Shown piece after piece: positions 60,865 through 64,000 of a DNA stretch of 64,000 nucleotides (position 1 is the first letter of the stretch; each line of letters starts with the position of its first letter). The stretch is from Caballeronia turbans (lineage in GTDB: Bacteria > Pseudomonadota > Gammaproteobacteria > Burkholderiales > Burkholderiaceae). Below the pieces are notes generated by a model. The model was not told where the DNA came from and ran no database searches. It saw only the letters and a program-made list of their open reading frames with translations. The DNA lies in the NCBI GenBank assembly GCA_001544655.2, contig FCOD02000008.1, forward strand, positions 1-64,000, in the 5' to 3' direction. The translations under genes and the position numbers were made by a program.

Positions 60865-61233
60865 TCAGAACGGCGCAAGACAGCATTGCGCGGCCACGAT
60901 CTTCCACCCGCCGCCGATGTCTCCCCACGTTCGCGTGTAGCGCAAGCTGCCCGCGAACGGGGCGCCCGCGAAGGTCCCTGAAAGCGCCACACGCGTCACC
61001 GTGACGGCAAAGGCACCGTACACGCGCACGCTCTGTTCTTCGACATCCAGCTTCTCGATACGCTGCATGCCGTAGCGATGCCCATTCAGGTCGTCGGCCT
61101 TGGTCCACACCTTGCCGGTCGCATCGACGAAACTCAGGTCGTCGGCCAATAGCGCATCGAGCGCGTCCACGTCCGACGCCACCATCGCCTTCTTCAGGCG
61201 CTCCTCCAGTTCGCGGATTCCTTGCTCGTCCAT
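60865..61233 (-). CDS. SnoaL-like / nuclear transport factor 2 family protein (DUF4440)
   Basis: 122-residue cone-shaped alpha+beta barrel protein. It begins MDEQGIRELEERLKKAMVASDVDALDALLADDLSFVDATGKVWTKADDL and continues with SLRYTRTWGDIGGGWKIVAAQCC, the usual pattern of NTF2-like/DUF4440 proteins. Function unknown; they may be small isomerases or ligand binders. Convergent with the M14 gene. Confidence 0.88.
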   Translation of the reverse strand: MDEQGIRELEERLKKAMVASDVDALDALLADDLSFVDATGKVWTKADDLNGHRYGMQRIEKLDVEEQSVRVYGAFAVTVTRVALSGTFAGAPFAGSLRYTRTWGDIGGGWKIVAAQCCLAPF

Positions 61234-61472
61234 GATTTCGCTCGCGGTGACGGAACCGTGAGCATCGCATCGGACCTGCCGGATGCACAAGCGGCGATGT
61301 TTCACCAGCCGTGTTGCACACACGACACACCGCAAGCGGGTTGCAAGCAGTGTCACATTTCTTTCTTCAGCGATCGCTACATTTGCGCCCGTCGCCGCCA
61401 CGCGCCGTCAGAGCGCGACGCACCGCAGACACCGTCAACAACCACACCGCGAACCAACTCACGGAGCTTGTT
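61234..61472. promoter_or_regulatory. Porin upstream region
   Basis: 239 bp between the SnoaL-like gene and the porin, containing the divergent promoters. Nothing outside promoter-like sequence can be named; short runs such as TTGCAAGCAGTGTCACATTT lie about 130 bp before the porin start. Confidence 0.4.
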
Positions 61473-62669
61473 TTGAAGAAGAACCTCCTGGCGACCGCCG
61501 CGCTCGCCGCATTTGCCGCCCTCGCCGCCACCTCCGCCCACGCGCAAAGCAGCGTGACCCTCTACGGCATCATCGACGCCGGCATCAGCTATGTGAACAA
61601 CAGCTCCGCGAGCCCGACGCGCGCCGGCGATTCCCTCGTCAAGTACGACGACGGCGTCGCGCAAGGCAGCCGTTGGGGCCTGCGAGGCGCCGAGGATCTC
61701 GGCGGCGGCCTGAAGGCCATCTTCACGCTGGAGAATGGCTTCAACAGCGGCACGGGCACGCTCGGTCAGGGCGGCGCGGAATTCGGCCGTCAGGCCTACG
61801 TCGGTCTCGCGCAGAACAACGTGGGCTCGCTGACCTTCGGTCGTCAGTACAGCTTCAGCACCGACTACCTCGGCTCGAACTATGCGATCGGCGGCCAGAC
61901 CGTCGCGGGTAACTACGCGTACCACATGAACGACTTCGACCAGCTGACGTCGAGCCGCATCAACAATGCGGTCAAGTTCTCGAGCGCGAACTTCTACGGC
62001 TTCACGTTCGGCGCGATGTACGGCTTCTCGAACACGGCCGGCGCCTTCGCGGGCACGCCCAACACGACGGTCGGGACCACGACGACCCAGGGCTCGTCGC
62101 GCGCTTACAGCTTCGGCCTGAACTACAAGGCCGGCCCGCTCGGCATCGGTGCGGCGTACACGGACATTCGTTATCCGACGGCTGCGACGCCGGCATTCAG
62201 CTCCACGATCGCCAACATCAACACGACCGGGACGACCAACAACGCGAAGGATCTGCGCACGTTCGGCATCGGCGCTAACTACGCGTTCGGCGCGGCGACG
62301 GTTTTCGGCCTGTGGACGAACACGCGCTTCGAGCCGATCGTCGGTTCGAGCTCGCGCCTGAACGCGTTCGACATCGGCGGCAAGTACGCATTCACGTCCG
62401 CGATGACGGCCGGTCTCGGCTATACCTACATGGACCTGTACGACAATTTCAAGGGCCACTGGCACCAGATCGACGCGAGCTTCGATTACGCGTTGAGCAA
62501 GCGTACCGACGTGTACGCGCTCGCGGTCTATCAAAAGGCGTCGGGGTCGAACAACGGCGTCGAGAATCAGGCGTCGATCGGTTCGTCGTCGTCGAGCTAC
62601 TTCGGCACGTCGGGACTGGGCGAAAACAACCAGCTCGCGTTCCGCGTCGGCATCCGCCACAAGTTCTAA
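61473..62669 (+). CDS. Gram-negative porin (Burkholderia trimeric porin family)
   Basis: 398-residue outer-membrane beta-barrel porin. The signal peptide KKNLLATAALAAFAALAATSAHA is cut before QSSVTLYGIIDAGISY, the standard mature start. The barrel strands include RWGLRGAEDLGGGLKAIFTLENGF and GRQAYVGLAQNNVGSLTFGRQY, and it ends in AFRVGIRHKF with the C-terminal phenylalanine needed for assembly. The start codon is TTG (61473) with GGAG 6 nt upstream; no in-frame ATG precedes the signal peptide at a suitable place. It allows passive diffusion of small hydrophilic solutes. A strong terminator follows. Confidence 0.96.
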   Translation: MKKNLLATAALAAFAALAATSAHAQSSVTLYGIIDAGISYVNNSSASPTRAGDSLVKYDDGVAQGSRWGLRGAEDLGGGLKAIFTLENGFNSGTGTLGQGGAEFGRQAYVGLAQNNVGSLTFGRQYSFSTDYLGSNYAIGGQTVAGNYAYHMNDFDQLTSSRINNAVKFSSANFYGFTFGAMYGFSNTAGAFAGTPNTTVGTTTTQGSSRAYSFGLNYKAGPLGIGAAYTDIRYPTAATPAFSSTIANINTTGTTNNAKDLRTFGIGANYAFGAATVFGLWTNTRFEPIVGSSSRLNAFDIGGKYAFTSAMTAGLGYTYMDLYDNFKGHWHQIDASFDYALSKRTDVYALAVYQKASGSNNGVENQASIGSSSSSYFGTSGLGENNQLAFRVGIRHKF

Positions 62670-62695
62670 GCCTCGGCCGCTCGGCCGACATGAAT

Positions 62696-62723
62696 CGGGC
62701 CGCGTCGAGCGGCCCGTTTTTTT
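62696..62723 (+). terminator. Rho-independent terminator of the porin gene
   Basis: CGGGCCGC-gtcga-GCGGCCCG hairpin followed by seven T, 26 bp after the stop codon. Confidence 0.95.
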
Positions 62724-62961
62724 GCTTCGCGCGATTACTTGCCTTTCTTGCCTGGCCTTGTGATCGTCCATGGCGATGGCCGCGAGCAAGGTCGCCGTCA
62801 CCGCGCCGAGGCTGAAGCCGCGAAAGCTCTTCTCCCCCGTGGTTCGTTCGGGGCCCTTCCTGGGTCGAAGATCGTCCGGTACGCTGCGACGAACGACGCG
62901 CACTTACCTTAATTCGCAATCTTGACTACGCGGAATTTTTATCGATCCATGCTTTCACGAT
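62724..62961. other. Intergenic region between the porin and the oxidoreductase gene
   Basis: About 240 bp between two terminators. A short minus-strand frame (ending with MDDHKARQERQVIARSKK) looks protein-like for some 40 residues but has no start with a ribosome-binding site, so I do not call a gene. Nothing else is supported here. Confidence 0.35.
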
Positions 62962-62994
62962 CCCAAAAAGCAAACAGCGGCCGAAGCCGCTGTT
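62962..62994 (-). terminator. Rho-independent terminator of the Old Yellow Enzyme gene
   Basis: On the minus strand AACAGCGGC-TTCG-GCCGCTGTT, a 9 bp perfect stem with a TTCG loop, followed by TGCTTTTTGGG. It lies ~30 bp past the stop codon. Confidence 0.9.
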
Positions 62995-63024
62995 CTCACA
63001 TCGGGACGCAGACTGCCAGGCGTC

Positions 63025-64000
63025 TTATTCCGCCGTTTCGAGCAACGGATAATCCGTATAGCCCTCGGCACCGGCCGCATAGAACGTCGACGTATCCCAG
63101 TCGTTGAGCGCTGCGTCGAGTTCGAAGCGGCGCACGAGATCCGCATTCGCGATGAAGGGCTTGCCCCACGCGACCGCGTCCGCATCGCCGCGAGCGATGA
63201 TCGCTTCGGCGCTTGCCTTCGAGAAGCCTTCGTTGGCGATATAGACGCCGCCGAACGCCTTCTTCAATTGCGGCCCGAGGCTGTCCGCTGCTTCATGCTC
63301 GCGCGCCGCGATGAACGCGATCTTGCGGCGGCCGAGCTCACGCGCGACATGACCGAACGTCGCGGCGCGATCGCTGTCGCCCATCGTGTGGGAATCCGCA
63401 CGCGGCGCGAGATGCACGCCGACACGATCCGCACCCCACACATCGATACATTGATCGACGACCTCGAGAAGCAGACGAGCGCGATTCTCGATCGAACCGC
63501 CGTAAGCGTCGGCACGCTTGTTGGTGCTGTCCTGCAGGAACTGGTCGAGCAGATAGCCGTTCGCGCCATGCACTTCGACGCCGTCGAAGCCCGCGCGCTT
63601 CGCGTTCTCCGCACCCTTGCGGAATGCCGCGACGACACCGGCGATTTCATCGAGTTCGAGCGCGCGCGGCGTCACGTACGGACGCTGCGGACGCACGAGA
63701 CTCACATGCCCGCCGGCCGCGATCGCGCTGGGCGCCACCGGCAGCTCGCCATTCAGGAAGACCGGATCCGAGATACGGCCTACGTGCCACAACTGCAGGA
63801 AGATCTTGCCGCCCGCGTCATGTACGGCCTTCGTCACGAGCTTCCAGCCTTCGACTTGTTCGTCGGACCAGATGCCCGGCGTGTCCGCATAGCCGACGCC
63901 TTGCGGCGTGACGGAGGTCGCCTCGCTGAGAATGAGACCCGCCGCTGCGCGGTCCGCGTAGTACTGCGCCATCAGCGCGTTGGGCACGCGCTCGACGCCC
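63025..64000 (-). CDS. Alkene reductase / Old Yellow Enzyme family FMN oxidoreductase (NemA-like), partial
   Basis: At least 325 residues are visible; the N-terminus (start, first ~30-45 residues) lies beyond the right edge. An FMN barrel enzyme that reduces activated C=C bonds, nitrate esters or N-ethylmaleimide using NAD(P)H. Visible family blocks: PNALMAQYYADRAAAGLILSEAT, GVGYADTPGIWSDEQVEGWK, LQLWHVGRIS (substrate/FMN histidine area), GFDGVEVHGANGYLLDQFLQD and KRADAYGGSIENRARLLLEV, and the C-terminal FYAAGAEGYTDYP. It is complete at the 3' end and followed by its own terminator. Confidence 0.93.
   Translation of the reverse strand, partial: GVERVPNALMAQYYADRAAAGLILSEATSVTPQGVGYADTPGIWSDEQVEGWKLVTKAVHDAGGKIFLQLWHVGRISDPVFLNGELPVAPSAIAAGGHVSLVRPQRPYVTPRALELDEIAGVVAAFRKGAENAKRAGFDGVEVHGANGYLLDQFLQDSTNKRADAYGGSIENRARLLLEVVDQCIDVWGADRVGVHLAPRADSHTMGDSDRAATFGHVARELGRRKIAFIAAREHEAADSLGPQLKKAFGGVYIANEGFSKASAEAIIARGDADAVAWGKPFIANADLVRRFELDAALNDWDTSTFYAAGAEGYTDYPLLETAE

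Noticed and set aside
62724-62961. Possible small minus-strand gene ending MDDHKARQERQ...
   Set aside because: No start with a ribosome-binding site, and the rest of the frame is antisense to the porin gene; not enough to call a gene.

Overview
The window is GC-rich, densely packed chromosomal DNA from a betaproteobacterium of the Burkholderiaceae, most likely Caballeronia or Paraburkholderia. The reasons are the gene families (DUF4148 secreted protein, Burkholderia-type trimeric porin, FeeM-type acyltransferase, formylglutamate histidine pathway), codon use dominated by G/C third positions, and a repeat unit of a kind I recall from these genera. There are no rRNA or tRNA genes, no CRISPR array and no transposase. 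It reads as ordinary core/catabolic chromosome.

Layout. (1) 0.2-9.0 kb: complete reductive pyrimidine catabolism operon on the minus strand (amidohydrolase, PreT, PreA, NCS1 transporter, dihydropyrimidinase). A divergent RutR-type TetR regulator and a perfect operator lie at the promoter. The last gene is separated from the rest by a ~590 bp element made of two ~152 bp inverted arms. (2) 9.2-14.9 kb: DUF4148 protein, then hutHCDFG for histidine degradation. (3) 15-25.5 kb: GNAT, CrcB and an eight-gene minus-strand peptide-scavenging operon (RpiR regulator, isoaspartyl peptidase, GsiABCD transporter, P1 aminopeptidase, DppA D-aminopeptidase). (4) 25.7-31.8 kb: MscS channel, LysR regulator, YciI, a small Cys-rich protein, a DUF937-TM-OmpA protein and GlsB. 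(5) 31.9-34.8 kb: hutUI, which complete the histidine pathway; matching HutC boxes precede both hut operons. (6) 34.9-37.8 kb: Lrp/LysE pair and a ROK regulator.

(7) 37.8-46.5 kb: signalling and lipid block, with a GGDEF-EAL protein, a FeeM-like N-acyltransferase, an EAL protein, proline iminopeptidase, PlsC and a single-domain response regulator. (8) 46.6-49 kb: pcaQ diverging from pcaHG (protocatechuate 3,4-dioxygenase). (9) 49.1-51.2 kb: DUF2288, an AI-2E family transporter and an OmpA lipoprotein. (10) 51.2-57.8 kb: leucine/isovalerate genes (isovaleryl-CoA dehydrogenase, both methylcrotonyl-CoA carboxylase subunits, but no hydratase), a divergent TetR regulator with two matching 13 bp operators, and a ferritin-like protein. 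(11) 57.9-58.5 kb: a scar holding two truncated MFS transporter remnants. (12) 58.7-64 kb: an orphan amino-acid binding protein, an M14-type deacylase, a SnoaL-like protein, a porin with a TTG start, and the 3' part of an Old Yellow Enzyme that runs off the window.

No wholly novel defence or mobile system is evident. The most interesting signals are regulatory and architectural: the giant inverted repeat inside the pyrimidine operon, the split hut regulon tied together by shared HutC boxes, the paired liu operators, several perfect palindromes in front of regulators, and a peptidase set specialised for non-standard peptide bonds. All functional calls are by recognition of sequence features. 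No database search was run.
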